Made by a program: the position numbers and the translations under genes. From Alphaproteobacteria bacterium casp-alpha6 (lineage in GTDB: Bacteria > Pseudomonadota > Alphaproteobacteria > Rhodobacterales > Rhodobacteraceae), in the NCBI GenBank assembly GCA_001510135.1, contig LFER01000009.1, positions 1-64,000 of the forward strand: 64,000 bases of DNA, given 5' to 3'. The first letter of the stretch is position 1. Every line of letters starts with the position of its first letter. This document shows positions 19,161-28,920 of this stretch, one piece after another. A model generated the notes under the pieces. It ran no database searches and had not been told where the DNA came from. It was given only the letters and a program-made list of their open reading frames with translations.

Positions 19161-21224
19161 TTAAGCTCCCTCGATGCGTGACAAATCCGCAACCGATAAA
19201 CAGATTGTTCTGATCTCGCTTAACAGGTTCAAACGATTACGCCGAACAATGGCATTATCTGTATTGACCTGAACAGCTTCAAAAAAACCATCGACTGGCG
19301 CACGCAGTTTTGACAGGTGCACCATAGCCAATTGAAAATTATCCTGCCCAAGCGCAGTTCGGATTTGCGGGGTTTCCGATTTGAGCGCGGCAAAAAGTTG
19401 TGTTTCTTCATCTGTTTGAGCCAGCTTTTCATCTGCGCCAAAGGAATATTCCACACCGTCCTGATCTTCGGCTTGGGTCAGGATGTTATTGGCGCGCTTA
19501 AATCCTTGCAGAAGATTTTCACCGTCCTCGCTGCCCAAGAACACTCCCAAAGCCCGCGCACGTTTAGTTACCAGTGTCAGGTCGTCTCGCCCCTCTTTGG
19601 CAATCGCGGCATCAATAACGTCATGTCGAATGTTCTGGTCCCGTAAATACACTTTCAGGCGGTCATGGAAAAAGGACAACAGATTGTCTTTATCTGCACC
19701 AGGATAGGCTTTTTCAAATGCATCCAACAAAGGCATACGCAGATCATTTTCCAAAACCAAGCGAATCACGCCCAAGGCCGCGCGGCGCAAGGCAAAGGGA
19801 TCTTTGCTTCCTGTGGGCTTTTCGTCGATCGCCCAAAAAGATGTGAGTTTGTCCAATTTATCCGCCAGCGCCACGGTCACTGAAACAGGCGCAGTTGGCA
19901 CGCTGTCAGAGGGACCAAGGGGGGCGTAATGATCTTCACAAGCGGCGGCAATTTCTGGGGAAAGTCCAGCAGCTTCACTGTAATAACGCCCCATAAGCCC
20001 CTGCAAATCAGGAAATTCATAGACCATCTCAGAGGCAAGATCCGCTTTGACAGTCTGCGCGGCCTGTTCAGCGAGATCAGGTATCGCCCCTGAGATCGCC
20101 GCCAATTCTTTGCTTAATGCCGCAATGCGATCAATCCGGTCCCCTTCACTGCCCAGCTTATTGTGAAAAGTCACATCGGCCAGTTTTTTGCGCCAAGACG
20201 CCATTCCCTCTGCACGCACAGTGCGCAGATCATTTTCCCAGAAAAATTTTGCATCAGACAGTCGTGCGAAAAGAACCTTTTGATTGCCCGCCAAAATGGT
20301 GGCGCCATTATCTTTGGTCTCCCGATTGGCGACGGTGATGAATTTTTCGATACGCCCCGTTTTCGGGTTGCGCACAGAAAAAAACTTCTGATGCTCCTTC
20401 ATGGATGTTTTCAGCACCTCTGGCGGCAAATCCCAAAAGCTTTCGTGAATATTCCCCAAAAGCACAACAGGCCATTCGACAAGGCCTGCAACCTCAGCCA
20501 AAAGTCCATCATCCTGAATTAATTCGCCACCGTTTGCAAAGGCCTGATTTTCTGCATCTTGACGAATAACGTCTGCGCGCTCAGCAGGATCGAGAACGAC
20601 AAATGCCTTTTTCAGCTTTGCAGCATAATCTTCAAATCCTGACACAGAAATCTCTGCAGGGGCTAGAAAACGGTGACCAAAGGTAATGCCCCCAGACGAA
20701 ATTCCATCAAGGTTTAAAGGAACAATTTCGCTTTCTACGTCATTGGACAGGATGCATAAAATGCTATGAAGCGGACGCACCCATTTTAACGATCCAATGC
20801 CCCAACGCATGGACTTAGGCCAAGGAAAGTTTCGGATCGTGCGTTCAAGAACCTCTGCCACAATCTCTGCTGCGGCGCGTCCCGACGTTTCGATTATTGC
20901 CACATAGACCTGACCTTTTTTATCGTCACGCACGATAAGATCGGATTTGCTTAGGCCAGTGCTGCGCAAAAATCCTTCGATCGCCTGTTCTGGCGCATCC
21001 ACACGGGGACCTTTGCGTTCTTCTCTGATGCAGGGGCTTTGGTCCGGAAGGCCGTTGATGCTGAGCGCAAGCCGACGCGGAGTCGCAAAGGCCATCGCAT
21101 CAGAATAGGTCAGCCCCGCATCGACCAACCCATCGGTCATAAGTTTCTTGAAATCCGCGCTTGCGCGCGCCTGCATCCGCGCAGGAATTTCTTCGGAAAA
21201 AAGCTCAATTAACAGATCTGGCAT
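19161..21224 (-). CDS. glyS: Glycine-tRNA ligase beta subunit
   Basis: The large subunit of the bacterial alpha2-beta2 glycyl-tRNA synthetase, which charges tRNA-Gly. At 687 residues the length is typical. It begins MPDLLIELFSEEIPARMQ, the family N-terminus, so ATG 21224 is chosen over a longer upstream frame. It has the FPWPKSMRWG and PLHSILC blocks, the HD-like domain around LMGRYYSEAAGLSPEIA and the C-terminal anticodon-binding helical domain. It sits in the order glyQ - DUF6446 gene - glyS, with only a few bases between genes. Confidence 0.97.
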   Translation of the reverse strand: MPDLLIELFSEEIPARMQARASADFKKLMTDGLVDAGLTYSDAMAFATPRRLALSINGLPDQSPCIREERKGPRVDAPEQAIEGFLRSTGLSKSDLIVRDDKKGQVYVAIIETSGRAAAEIVAEVLERTIRNFPWPKSMRWGIGSLKWVRPLHSILCILSNDVESEIVPLNLDGISSGGITFGHRFLAPAEISVSGFEDYAAKLKKAFVVLDPAERADVIRQDAENQAFANGGELIQDDGLLAEVAGLVEWPVVLLGNIHESFWDLPPEVLKTSMKEHQKFFSVRNPKTGRIEKFITVANRETKDNGATILAGNQKVLFARLSDAKFFWENDLRTVRAEGMASWRKKLADVTFHNKLGSEGDRIDRIAALSKELAAISGAIPDLAEQAAQTVKADLASEMVYEFPDLQGLMGRYYSEAAGLSPEIAAACEDHYAPLGPSDSVPTAPVSVTVALADKLDKLTSFWAIDEKPTGSKDPFALRRAALGVIRLVLENDLRMPLLDAFEKAYPGADKDNLLSFFHDRLKVYLRDQNIRHDVIDAAIAKEGRDDLTLVTKRARALGVFLGSEDGENLLQGFKRANNILTQAEDQDGVEYSFGADEKLAQTDEETQLFAALKSETPQIRTALGQDNFQLAMVHLSKLRAPVDGFFEAVQVNTDNAIVRRNRLNLLSEIRTICLSVADLSRIEGA

Positions 21225-21226
21225 TT

Positions 21227-21754
21227 CTATTCGCTTTCTGGCGGTGGCGGGCAATCGGAGGGCAGTTTTTTCCCGTCAAATGCCTTTTGTCCACAATGAT
21301 TAATCCGGTTCCACGCAAAGCCACGTCCATCAGGCAGGATCGTTGTCACGCGGTCAATGCCGTAGATCACGTCTTTGACAGACAAAAATGCAACAGCATT
21401 TCCCATTTCAATAGAGGCCCCGATGTCCTCGGCATCAAAGCAATCAAACCATCCCGGCGCGTGCAAAGGGACAGCGTCCAAAATGACCACAAAGGTATCT
21501 CTGAGCTTTTCCACTGGAACTGACGTGCTAAAACAGGCGCGGTAGCGGATTGGCGAACTTTGCGAATCAATGGCTTTGAATTGTTGATAGGCGATCGGCG
21601 TGCTCTCGCCCGTGTTCTTATGAATCAAAACAACATCGCTCGTGCCATTCGGTACCACATCTTCATAATAGGCATAGACCTGCAGATAATACATCGCCGC
21701 GCCGCCAATCAGACCGCATATAACGATAAATCCTGCTAAAAACTTCCCCGTCAC
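21227..21754 (-). CDS. DUF6446-like small membrane-anchored protein between glyQ and glyS
   Basis: A 175-residue protein starting at GTG 21754, which overlaps the glyQ stop in a GTGA quartet. A longer frame to 21799 runs back into glyQ and is unlikely. The first 25 residues are one membrane helix ([21 protein letters not shown]), and the rest should be periplasmic. It has cysteines at RACFSTSV and WFDCFDA plus two more near the end. The family is recognised by its place between the two glycyl-tRNA synthetase genes in Rhodobacterales. Its function is unknown and nothing visible ties it to translation. Confidence 0.75.
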   Translation of the reverse strand: MTGKFLAGFIVICGLIGGAAMYYLQVYAYYEDVVPNGTSDVVLIHKNTGESTPIAYQQFKAIDSQSSPIRYRACFSTSVPVEKLRDTFVVILDAVPLHAPGWFDCFDAEDIGASIEMGNAVAFLSVKDVIYGIDRVTTILPDGRGFAWNRINHCGQKAFDGKKLPSDCPPPPESE

Positions 21755-22674
21755 GATACCGCCCCGCCTGCAGGTGTTTGAACAAAGGCATCTGCGCATT
21801 GTTTTGCCAGCGCACGTACACGTCCGATATAGGCCTGTCGTTCTGTGACCGAAATCACGCCGCGTGCATCAAGCAGGTTGAAAAGATGGCTTGCCTTGAT
21901 GCATTGATCATAAGCGGGATGCGCCATAACGATGGCTTTACCAGTTTTTGGATCTTGGGCGGGCTGATTAAGGATTGCTTTGCATTCGGCCTCTGCATCT
22001 TCAAAATGCTTCAATAGCATTTCTGTATTGGCGACATCAAAATTCCATCGCGCATATTCCTGTTCCGTTTGCAGAAAAACATCCCCATAGGTCAGCGGAA
22101 TTTCTGTCTGTGGATCATTAAAGGGCATATCCATTACGTGATCTACGCCGAGCACATACATTGCAAGGCGTTCCAATCCGTATGTCAATTCCCCCGAGAC
22201 GGGATGGCAGTCATGTCCCCCGACCTGTTGAAAATAAGTGAACTGTGAGACTTCCATCCCATCACACCATACTTCCCAGCCAAGCCCCCATGCGCCAAGC
22301 GTCGGGCTTTCCCAATCATCCTCAACAAAGCGGATATCATGAAGCGCCATATCCATCCCAATCGCCTCTAGCGATCCAAGATAAAGCTCTTGTAGATCAG
22401 GCGGGCTTGGTTTGATGATCACCTGATATTGGTAATAATGCTGCAACCGGTTCGGATTTTCCCCATAGCGCCCGTCTGTTGGTCTGCGCGAGGGTTGCAC
22501 ATAGGCCGCTGCCCAAGGTTTCGACCCCAGAGATCTCAGCGTCGTGGCCGGATGAAACGTTCCCGCACCGACTTCCATGTCATAGGGTTGCATGATTGCA
22601 CAACCTTTCGACGCCCAATAGCTTTGCAGGCGAAGGAGAATATCTTGAAAAGATTTTGGCGCATCAACTGTCAT
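21751..22674 (-). CDS. glyQ: Glycine-tRNA ligase alpha subunit
   Basis: The catalytic subunit that activates glycine and transfers it to tRNA-Gly together with GlyS. Over 307 residues it shows the class II aminoacyl-tRNA synthetase signatures of the family: [59 protein letters not shown] and FTYFQQVGG. It is the first gene of the glyQ - DUF6446 - glyS group. The start at ATG 22674 is placed by homology. A five-base-pair hairpin (GGTTA/TAACC) overlaps the region just before the start codon. Confidence 0.97.
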   Translation of the reverse strand: MTVDAPKSFQDILLRLQSYWASKGCAIMQPYDMEVGAGTFHPATTLRSLGSKPWAAAYVQPSRRPTDGRYGENPNRLQHYYQYQVIIKPSPPDLQELYLGSLEAIGMDMALHDIRFVEDDWESPTLGAWGLGWEVWCDGMEVSQFTYFQQVGGHDCHPVSGELTYGLERLAMYVLGVDHVMDMPFNDPQTEIPLTYGDVFLQTEQEYARWNFDVANTEMLLKHFEDAEAECKAILNQPAQDPKTGKAIVMAHPAYDQCIKASHLFNLLDARGVISVTERQAYIGRVRALAKQCADAFVQTPAGGAVS

Positions 22675-22894
22675 GGTTAAGCTAACCTTGGTTTATTTTT
22701 TCCCCTCCTTAGGCAAAGCCGGCGGAAGGGTCAATGAAGGCAATACTTGGAATGAGACATTCGCGCACTATCCTCTGATAAAAATAACATATCTCTGGTC
22801 AAAATCAGCAACCAGTATTATGAGGTTCGCAGATATTTGTAAGCTTGATTATCCGTGGTGGAAATCGAGTTGAGGAAAAGGGTCAAAGTTTTAG

Positions 22895-24625
22895 ATGTTA
22901 CGACGATTTTTTGTTTTCTGGGCAGTGCTGTTCGCTGTTCCATCGGTGCTTATTGGTCAAACAGTTGATTTTTGGGTTCAAGTGGAAGCACATCCAGACG
23001 AAGGCACCGCCCTACAGGAAGCGCGTTTATACAGCGGATCAATTTCTGAGGTAAATGCCTATGCTATCGGCGCTGGCTGGTACGCGATTTCGATTGGTCC
23101 ATTTGGTGAAGATGAAGCACAATCTCGCCTTTTTGAACTGCGTTCTACAGGGGCGATTCCAATAGACAGTTTCTTGTCCCGCGGCTCAAATTACCAAGAT
23201 AAAATTTGGCCTTTGGACGTTGCTTCTGAACCCCAGCCTGTTTCTGAAACAATAACGTCTTCCGCTTTGGACACTGACATCCGAACACTATCAGCAGAAC
23301 CTGACGAAACCTTGGGCGAAGCGCGCCAGTCTGAACAGGCGCTCAGTCGGGATGAGAAAAAGCAGCTGCAGATTGCTTTGAAATCCGCGGGGTATTATTC
23401 ATCTGCGATTGATGGAGATTTTGGAGCGGGCACAAGAGCGGCCTTCACCGCGTGGCAAAACGACGAAGGCGTGCCTTTGACCGGCGTTTTAACCACAGGA
23501 CAGCGGGCCCATTTACTGTGGCAATATAATCGGGTTTTGCAATCTCTCGGCATGGAAAAAGTATCCGACACGACTTCCGGCGTCGCTATGAATTTGCCTT
23601 TGAGTATTCTTGCGTTTTCAAAATACGAACCACCTCTGGCGCATTACGCTTCGATCGATGGTGGCGTGCATGCGGCCTATGTCATTTCACAGCAGGGTGA
23701 TCGAAAAAGCTTACGCGCTTTGTATAAAGCGCTTCAGACATTGTCCATCTTACCCAAAACGGGTGATAGATCACTCACGTCTGATCGTTTCGAAATCACT
23801 GGTGAGAATAGTGATTTTATCACATACGCCGAGGCCACTCTGCGCGACAATGCCGTCAAAGGGTTTATCCTTGTGTGGCCCGTTGGTGACGATGAACGCC
23901 GCAGTCGTCTTTTGGCTGACATGCAGGCAAGTTTTACCCGTCTTGATGGCGTTTTAAACCCAGATTTAGGATCAAATGCCTCTCAGAAAGTTGATCTCCT
24001 TTTTGGATTGGACATCAAAAAACCCGCCTTTGTACGCTCTGGAATTTTTATCTCGAATACGGGACATATTGTGACAGATGCCAGCGGCCTCAAAAACTGT
24101 TCCCGCATCACTGTGGAGCATCGCTATGAGGCAAGTCTCATGAAAACGGACCCTTCAGAGCGACTTGCAATTTTGAAGGTCTCAGACAAAATAGCACCAA
24201 AAGATTTTGCCGATTTATCCGTGAGCAAAGATGGCATTGGAGATTCTGTTTTAGGCGCAGGGTTTTCATTTGGCGGTCGCCTTATGGTGCCGAGCATTAT
24301 TCCAGGAACCATTGAAGAACTTCAATCTCTCACGGGGGACGGCGATTATGTACGTCTTGCAATGTCAAGCCGCGAAAGTGACACCGGCGGTCCAGTGTTA
24401 AATCGTGCAGGATCCTTAAGCGGTGTTTTGGTGAGTGCAACTGAGGACGGACGCAGTCTTCCGGAGAATGTGTCATATGCGATCAAGGCAGATAAAGTGA
24501 TCAAGCTGATGAACGACGCAGGTCGCTATGTAAATTATCAAACAGCCAGAACATCGCTGAGTGATGTCGCACTTGCCAAAAAGGCACGCGATATGACGGC
24601 CCTCGTCAGTTGCTGGAACAATTAG
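22895..24625 (+). CDS. Secreted SPOR-like/peptidoglycan-binding protein with a degenerate trypsin-like domain
   Basis: A 576-residue protein with a signal peptide (residues 1-21). It has a SPOR-like region (about 25-90, FWVQVEAHPDEGTALQEA), a PG_binding_1 domain (about 155-205, LQIALKSAGYYSSAIDGDFGAGTRAAF) and a C-terminal chymotrypsin-fold domain from about 385. In that last domain the catalytic positions are altered. The usual TNxHVV reads VTDASGL, the usual Asp before LAxLK reads ERLAILKV, and the GDSGGP loop reads SDTGGPV. It is therefore probably a pseudoprotease bound to the cell wall. It is transcribed alone, and its stop overlaps the convergent ThDP enzyme by four bases. Confidence 0.8.
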   Translation: MLRRFFVFWAVLFAVPSVLIGQTVDFWVQVEAHPDEGTALQEARLYSGSISEVNAYAIGAGWYAISIGPFGEDEAQSRLFELRSTGAIPIDSFLSRGSNYQDKIWPLDVASEPQPVSETITSSALDTDIRTLSAEPDETLGEARQSEQALSRDEKKQLQIALKSAGYYSSAIDGDFGAGTRAAFTAWQNDEGVPLTGVLTTGQRAHLLWQYNRVLQSLGMEKVSDTTSGVAMNLPLSILAFSKYEPPLAHYASIDGGVHAAYVISQQGDRKSLRALYKALQTLSILPKTGDRSLTSDRFEITGENSDFITYAEATLRDNAVKGFILVWPVGDDERRSRLLADMQASFTRLDGVLNPDLGSNASQKVDLLFGLDIKKPAFVRSGIFISNTGHIVTDASGLKNCSRITVEHRYEASLMKTDPSERLAILKVSDKIAPKDFADLSVSKDGIGDSVLGAGFSFGGRLMVPSIIPGTIEELQSLTGDGDYVRLAMSSRESDTGGPVLNRAGSLSGVLVSATEDGRSLPENVSYAIKADKVIKLMNDAGRYVNYQTARTSLSDVALAKKARDMTALVSCWNN

Positions 24626-26205
24626 CCAATTAAGTCTTTGGCAGAGAGGTGGATCAGAGTTGGCTTGCCGGCTCTGAACGCCTGAGAAAGGTCAATTTTC
24701 AAATCCCCTAGGGTTTTTGGACTTGCGGAACGGGCGCCGTAGGCCTCTGCGAGCGCACAAAAATCCGGATTCAGGGCCTGAACAGCATTGGGGGCGATTT
24801 GTGCACCAACCATACTGTCCTCTATGGCCTTCAGTTTTTGGTTATCCCAAATCAGGATCGGCAGGCTGATACCCAATTCCACCGCCACGCCCAGTTCCGG
24901 TAAAGTGTATTGGAACCCATAATCTCCGGCAATTGCCACGACCGGCAGATCTGGGCGTGCAACGGCGCCACCGATAGCTGCAGGCAAAGCATACCCCAAA
25001 GTGCCAAAGCCGTAAGGATGATGCCACCTTGATGGCATTGGCATATCCCAGACCTCAGTCGCCAAATAGGCAAATTGTGTCATATCGGAATAAACCAAAG
25101 CGTCCTGAGGCATTGCATCCCGAACGGCTTCAATTGCGGGAATAATCCCTGAATAGACGTGATCCGCTTCAGCCCGCCAAACCGACAGGTCGCGTGCAAA
25201 GTCTTTGGCAGCCCATTCAGAGACCCGCGGCACGTCTTTTAATGCGGCTGCCAGCGAGGGCACAAAATCTTCAACCCGCATTGCAACGCGCAGATCTGCA
25301 TTATGTGGATCACTTAAAACTTCTGGATCAATATCGACCCGAACCATGGGCGCGCGATGGCCCAAGTGTTCCCGCCACAAATCAACCTCAGACAATTCGG
25401 AGCCCAGAACAATAACAAGATCAGCCCCGGCAATAGCGGGCGCCGTATCCGGTCGCGGTAGAAATGATCCCCAAAAATAGGGATAGGTTGCTGGCACCAA
25501 ACCCCGTCCGGCAAAAGTTGTCACAACCGCCGCTTTGCATGTTTCGATAACCGGCAGCACATCCGCTTTGCACGCCCCGCCACCCAAGACAAAGAGCGGC
25601 CGTTTTGCATGACCCAACATGTCCGCAACTTTTGAAATCGCGCTATCGTCTTTGTAAGAGGGCACTGCGGCAGAACGGCAGGGGGGAAATTGCGGCGCCT
25701 CGGCCTCCAGTACAGAAATCGGAACTTGGATGTGTTTTGGTCGGGGGCGTTTTGATGCGAATTCTTCAAAGGAACGCTCCAAAAGCCCATAAGCTGCAGA
25801 ATAACTATGAGCTGTTTCTGACCATTCGCAAACGGCACGCGCGGCGCCCTCTTGATCAAGCATTTGATGCAATTGCCCGCGTCGATATGCCGTTTCATCC
25901 AGACAGGACGAAATGACTAGCATCGGAACACTGTCAGAATAGGCCTGCCCCATGGGCGTCATTATATTGCAAAGCCCGGGACCGGTAATAACATAGGCCA
26001 CACCGGGTTTTCCGCTCGCGCGGGCATATCCATCCGCCATAAAACCCACACCTTGTTCATGGCGGCCAAGGATATGGGTAATCCCAGCCTCTTCAATACC
26101 ACGATAAAGTTCCTGATTATGGACCCCGGGAATGCCAAAAATGACATCAACACCGCGGCTTTTTAGGTAATGTGAAATCTGCGCACCCAAAGGACGATGA
26201 GCCAT
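24622..26205 (-). CDS. Thiamine diphosphate-dependent enzyme, acetolactate synthase-like (possible 5-guanidino-2-oxopentanoate decarboxylase)
   Basis: A 527-residue ThDP enzyme. The N-terminal domain carries the activating Glu in GRHEQGVGFMADGYAR, the middle domain has a LFVLGGGA nucleotide-fold strand, and the C-terminal domain has the Mg2+/ThDP motif GDYGFQYTLPELG ending in a Trp-Asp-Asn before QKLKAIE. The overall pattern resembles acetolactate synthase-like decarboxylases. Proteins of this length in Rhodobacterales are often called 5-guanidino-2-oxopentanoate decarboxylase, but no residue seen here proves that substrate. It starts one base after the trkH stop, so the two are probably cotranscribed. 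Nothing suggests a role in branched-chain synthesis. Confidence 0.78.
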   Translation of the reverse strand: MAHRPLGAQISHYLKSRGVDVIFGIPGVHNQELYRGIEEAGITHILGRHEQGVGFMADGYARASGKPGVAYVITGPGLCNIMTPMGQAYSDSVPMLVISSCLDETAYRRGQLHQMLDQEGAARAVCEWSETAHSYSAAYGLLERSFEEFASKRPRPKHIQVPISVLEAEAPQFPPCRSAAVPSYKDDSAISKVADMLGHAKRPLFVLGGGACKADVLPVIETCKAAVVTTFAGRGLVPATYPYFWGSFLPRPDTAPAIAGADLVIVLGSELSEVDLWREHLGHRAPMVRVDIDPEVLSDPHNADLRVAMRVEDFVPSLAAALKDVPRVSEWAAKDFARDLSVWRAEADHVYSGIIPAIEAVRDAMPQDALVYSDMTQFAYLATEVWDMPMPSRWHHPYGFGTLGYALPAAIGGAVARPDLPVVAIAGDYGFQYTLPELGVAVELGISLPILIWDNQKLKAIEDSMVGAQIAPNAVQALNPDFCALAEAYGARSASPKTLGDLKIDLSQAFRAGKPTLIHLSAKDLIG

Positions 26206-26206
26206 C

Positions 26207-27655
26207 TTATGCTCTCCAAAACTGACGTGTTAGAATTGCGAAAACTGCCAAAAGTTCAAGCCTGCCAATCAGCATCGCGGCCGAAAGAATCCATTTTGCG
26301 TAATCATTCAAACCCGCATAATTTCCCGATGGACCGATATGCTCGCCCAATCCGGGTCCAATGTTGGCAAGTGCTGCGGCGGAGGCTGATAAAGAGGTGA
26401 TAAGATCAAGTCCCGTCATCCCAAGCAAAATGGCAACAACCCCTAAAGTGACCATGAAAAAGATGAAAAAGGACATTACAGAGCTGAGCACATCTTCCTC
26501 TATCGCCCGACCGTCATACCGAGGGATAAAAATCCCATTTGGTGACCGGATTTTCCGCAACTGTGTTGTGACAGAGGCAAAAACAATCTGATAACGGAAT
26601 ATTTTTACAGAACAGGCGGTCGAGCCAGCGCAACCACCGATCAAGCCGATGATGAAAAACAGGGTCACTAAAAATCCACCCCAAAGGCCATAATCCGCGC
26701 TCGCATAGCCGGTGCCTGAAATAATGGACGTGATGTTAAACAGCGCCTTACGAATGGCTTCTTCTTCAGCAAAGCCGAAATTTCTGTAAACAACGCCTGC
26801 CGTGAGCACTGATAGGATGAGTATGATGAACAGAAAGCTTTTGACCTGCACATCCTTAAAAATGGCCAAAAAGCTGCCGTTTATCAGCTGCACATAACGC
26901 ACAAAGGGGAGTGCTGCCAAAATCATAAAGACAACGCAAACATATTCCGCCCCAGCGCCAAAGGCTCCGAACGACGCGTCATAGTTGGAAAATCCCCCCG
27001 TTGCTACGGTCGTCATTGCATGCACTGTGGCATCAAAGGCTGACAATCCAACCGCGTAATACGCACCAATACAGAGCATCGTAATCGAAATATAGATTAC
27101 CGATATTTGCATTGAGATTGTTGTTGCCTTTGGCAGTATTTTTCCAAGGGTGTCAAAGGCTTCAGCTTTAAAAATCTGCATACCCCCTACCCTGAGCTCC
27201 GGTAGAAAAACCATGGCGACAACGATGATCCCGATGCCTCCTAGCCACTGCAGTATTCCGCGCCACAAAAGCAGCCCTTTGGGCAGTGTTTCAAGGCCGG
27301 TAAAAACCGTAGCCCCAGTTGTCGTCAAACCCGACATCGCTTCAAAAAAGGCATCAACATATCGCGCCTCAGTCGCACCAAACAAAAAAGGCAAAGCCCC
27401 AAAGAGAGGCAAGGCCAACCAAACCCCAGTCGTGAGCAGAAAAGTTTGTTGAATACTTAGACCCGCCTTAACACCGTTTGAGCATGCCATGGACAAAAGA
27501 ACGCCAATACCAAAGGTTATCGCAGCACTTTCAAAAAACGCCGGCCAGTGACCACGTCCCTCTGCCAGATCGACAAGCAAGGGAAACAGCATCGCCGCCC
27601 CCAAGAGCGCGACCAAAATGCCAATGACATATCCAACGGGTCTTAAGTCGATCAT
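26207..27655 (-). CDS. trkH: Trk/Ktr-type potassium uptake membrane subunit
   Basis: A 482-residue polytopic protein of the TrkH/TrkG/KtrB family. It has four repeated pore modules, each a helix - P-loop - helix with a selectivity Gly. Filter-like stretches include GLTTTGATVF, TTVATGGFSNYDASFG, SIISGTGYASADYG and ALANIGPGLGEHIGPSGNY. It forms the K+-translocating channel and normally works with the cytosolic NAD/ATP-binding regulator TrkA, which is not in the window. ATG 27655 begins MIDLRPVGYVIGILVALLG, the usual family N-terminus. Confidence 0.94.
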   Translation of the reverse strand: MIDLRPVGYVIGILVALLGAAMLFPLLVDLAEGRGHWPAFFESAAITFGIGVLLSMACSNGVKAGLSIQQTFLLTTGVWLALPLFGALPFLFGATEARYVDAFFEAMSGLTTTGATVFTGLETLPKGLLLWRGILQWLGGIGIIVVAMVFLPELRVGGMQIFKAEAFDTLGKILPKATTISMQISVIYISITMLCIGAYYAVGLSAFDATVHAMTTVATGGFSNYDASFGAFGAGAEYVCVVFMILAALPFVRYVQLINGSFLAIFKDVQVKSFLFIILILSVLTAGVVYRNFGFAEEEAIRKALFNITSIISGTGYASADYGLWGGFLVTLFFIIGLIGGCAGSTACSVKIFRYQIVFASVTTQLRKIRSPNGIFIPRYDGRAIEEDVLSSVMSFFIFFMVTLGVVAILLGMTGLDLITSLSASAAALANIGPGLGEHIGPSGNYAGLNDYAKWILSAAMLIGRLELLAVFAILTRQFWRA

Positions 27656-27706
27656 TGCCGGCAGGCTTCGCCATTCAGACAGACTATGTCAAGCAAATAT
27701 GCAGAT

Positions 27707-28798
27707 TTACCCAGTATGGATCAGCGATGCAAAAAGTCTTGGATCCAGAGAGGTCTGCACAAATGTTTCCCCTTCGGTCAAAATTGATACAGCATCATGG
27801 CTGTGCAGGCTTTCTTGATGACTTGCAATCACGCGGAAATCTTTGATCCGGTGGTCTTCATGAAGAACTTCGCAAAAAAGCCGTGCGGCATCTTCGACAA
27901 ATATCGGATTTGCGGCATTCAGCTCTGCAAAAGCCTGCTCATCCTGCCGTTTGACCATGACTTGCGTTTCAGTGGGAACTGCTTTGCGGCAGAGGTCGAT
28001 GAGATCTTCGAACCAAAGCACTTCGCCTTCGGCTAAAACAACAGAGATCCGTGCAACAGAACGCTGTGAATGCGGTGTGGCGAGCTGAGATCGATCACGA
28101 CGCGCGTGTTCGCTCAACTCCAAGGAACACGGGCAAGTAGAGCTGTAAACATAATCAAGGTGCAAAACCTTAGTTCTGGCTCCGCCAACATCAATCAATT
28201 CAAGGGCAATATCATAATATTGATACCCTGACAGCCCAGAACGCAAACTTTCAACCTTTATCGGAAACGAGGTACGCATCTGAATGCGCGCGTCAAAACT
28301 CTCCAAATCACGCTGGTAGTCCTCAAGCGCGGCAGCGATCACATCAAAGCTAAACCTTTTTTCAGCATGCCTGTAGAAACTGCGCATAATGCGCGACATG
28401 TTGATACCTTTTTTATCTGCCTCAAGGCTCACGGTCCCGGTAACCGATGTTTCCAGACACTGATCTGCCCCATCGCGGCTTTGATATCTTATGGGAAGTC
28501 GGAAATTGGAAATACCAACGTGCTGGATCTGCCGGTTTGCACCACGAATGAGCGAACTTGGACCGTTTTGAAGATCAGGCATTTGATCAACATAGGACGC
28601 ATCGGCAACAAAATCGTCAGGATAGGCAGCATTCAGTTCAGGGTATTGCGTCGGTAAAAGCCGTGCAAGAATGGCCGCATCAGGGGAAGACAGCACAGTT
28701 TCATCAGAATGTGCAACCCAGTTGCGCAAGACGCGCAATGCTTTGTTCACATCATTTTCGTCGGGAAGCTTTTCAACTTCGCGGGTATGAATATTCAT
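27707..28798 (-). CDS. folE2: GTP cyclohydrolase FolE2
   Basis: The non-canonical GTP cyclohydrolase I (GCYH-IB) that makes dihydroneopterin triphosphate, the first step of folate synthesis. It is 363 residues long. The signature Cys and neighbourhood are visible as YSSTCPCSLELSEHAR, along with QHVGISNFRLPI, FSFDVIAAALEDYQRD and the Glu/His-rich C-terminus (CEVLHEDHRIKDF). ATG 28798 has AAAGGG nine bases upstream. FolE2 can use metals other than zinc. I looked for a Zur-like box upstream and found none convincing. It feeds the same pathway as folB and folP at 14-15 kb. Confidence 0.95.
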   Translation of the reverse strand: MNIHTREVEKLPDENDVNKALRVLRNWVAHSDETVLSSPDAAILARLLPTQYPELNAAYPDDFVADASYVDQMPDLQNGPSSLIRGANRQIQHVGISNFRLPIRYQSRDGADQCLETSVTGTVSLEADKKGINMSRIMRSFYRHAEKRFSFDVIAAALEDYQRDLESFDARIQMRTSFPIKVESLRSGLSGYQYYDIALELIDVGGARTKVLHLDYVYSSTCPCSLELSEHARRDRSQLATPHSQRSVARISVVLAEGEVLWFEDLIDLCRKAVPTETQVMVKRQDEQAFAELNAANPIFVEDAARLFCEVLHEDHRIKDFRVIASHQESLHSHDAVSILTEGETFVQTSLDPRLFASLIHTG

Positions 28799-28920
28799 TC
28801 CGGACCCTTTCGAATTCAGCCGCCCCAAAGGAATGGACGGGTATAATAAATATAAGTACGCAAGAGCGGCTTGAATAGATCAATCGTTAATGCAACCTAA
28901 AAGTTTTTTCTGCTGCAAGC

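Noticed and set aside
21755..21799. Longer start of the glyQ-glyS intervening protein
   Set aside because: It lies inside the glyQ coding end; GTG 21754 with a GTGA overlap and an immediate membrane helix is more natural.
22676..22688. Small GGTTA/TAACC hairpin at the glyQ start as a riboswitch or T-box
   Set aside because: Five pairs only, no T-box or aptamer features; T-boxes are mainly a Gram-positive feature. Likely chance.
28841..28859. AT-rich GTATAATAAATATAAGTAC before folE2 as a Zur box
   Set aside because: Only the outer three base pairs are symmetric; the inner part does not pair, so a zinc-repressor site is not supported.
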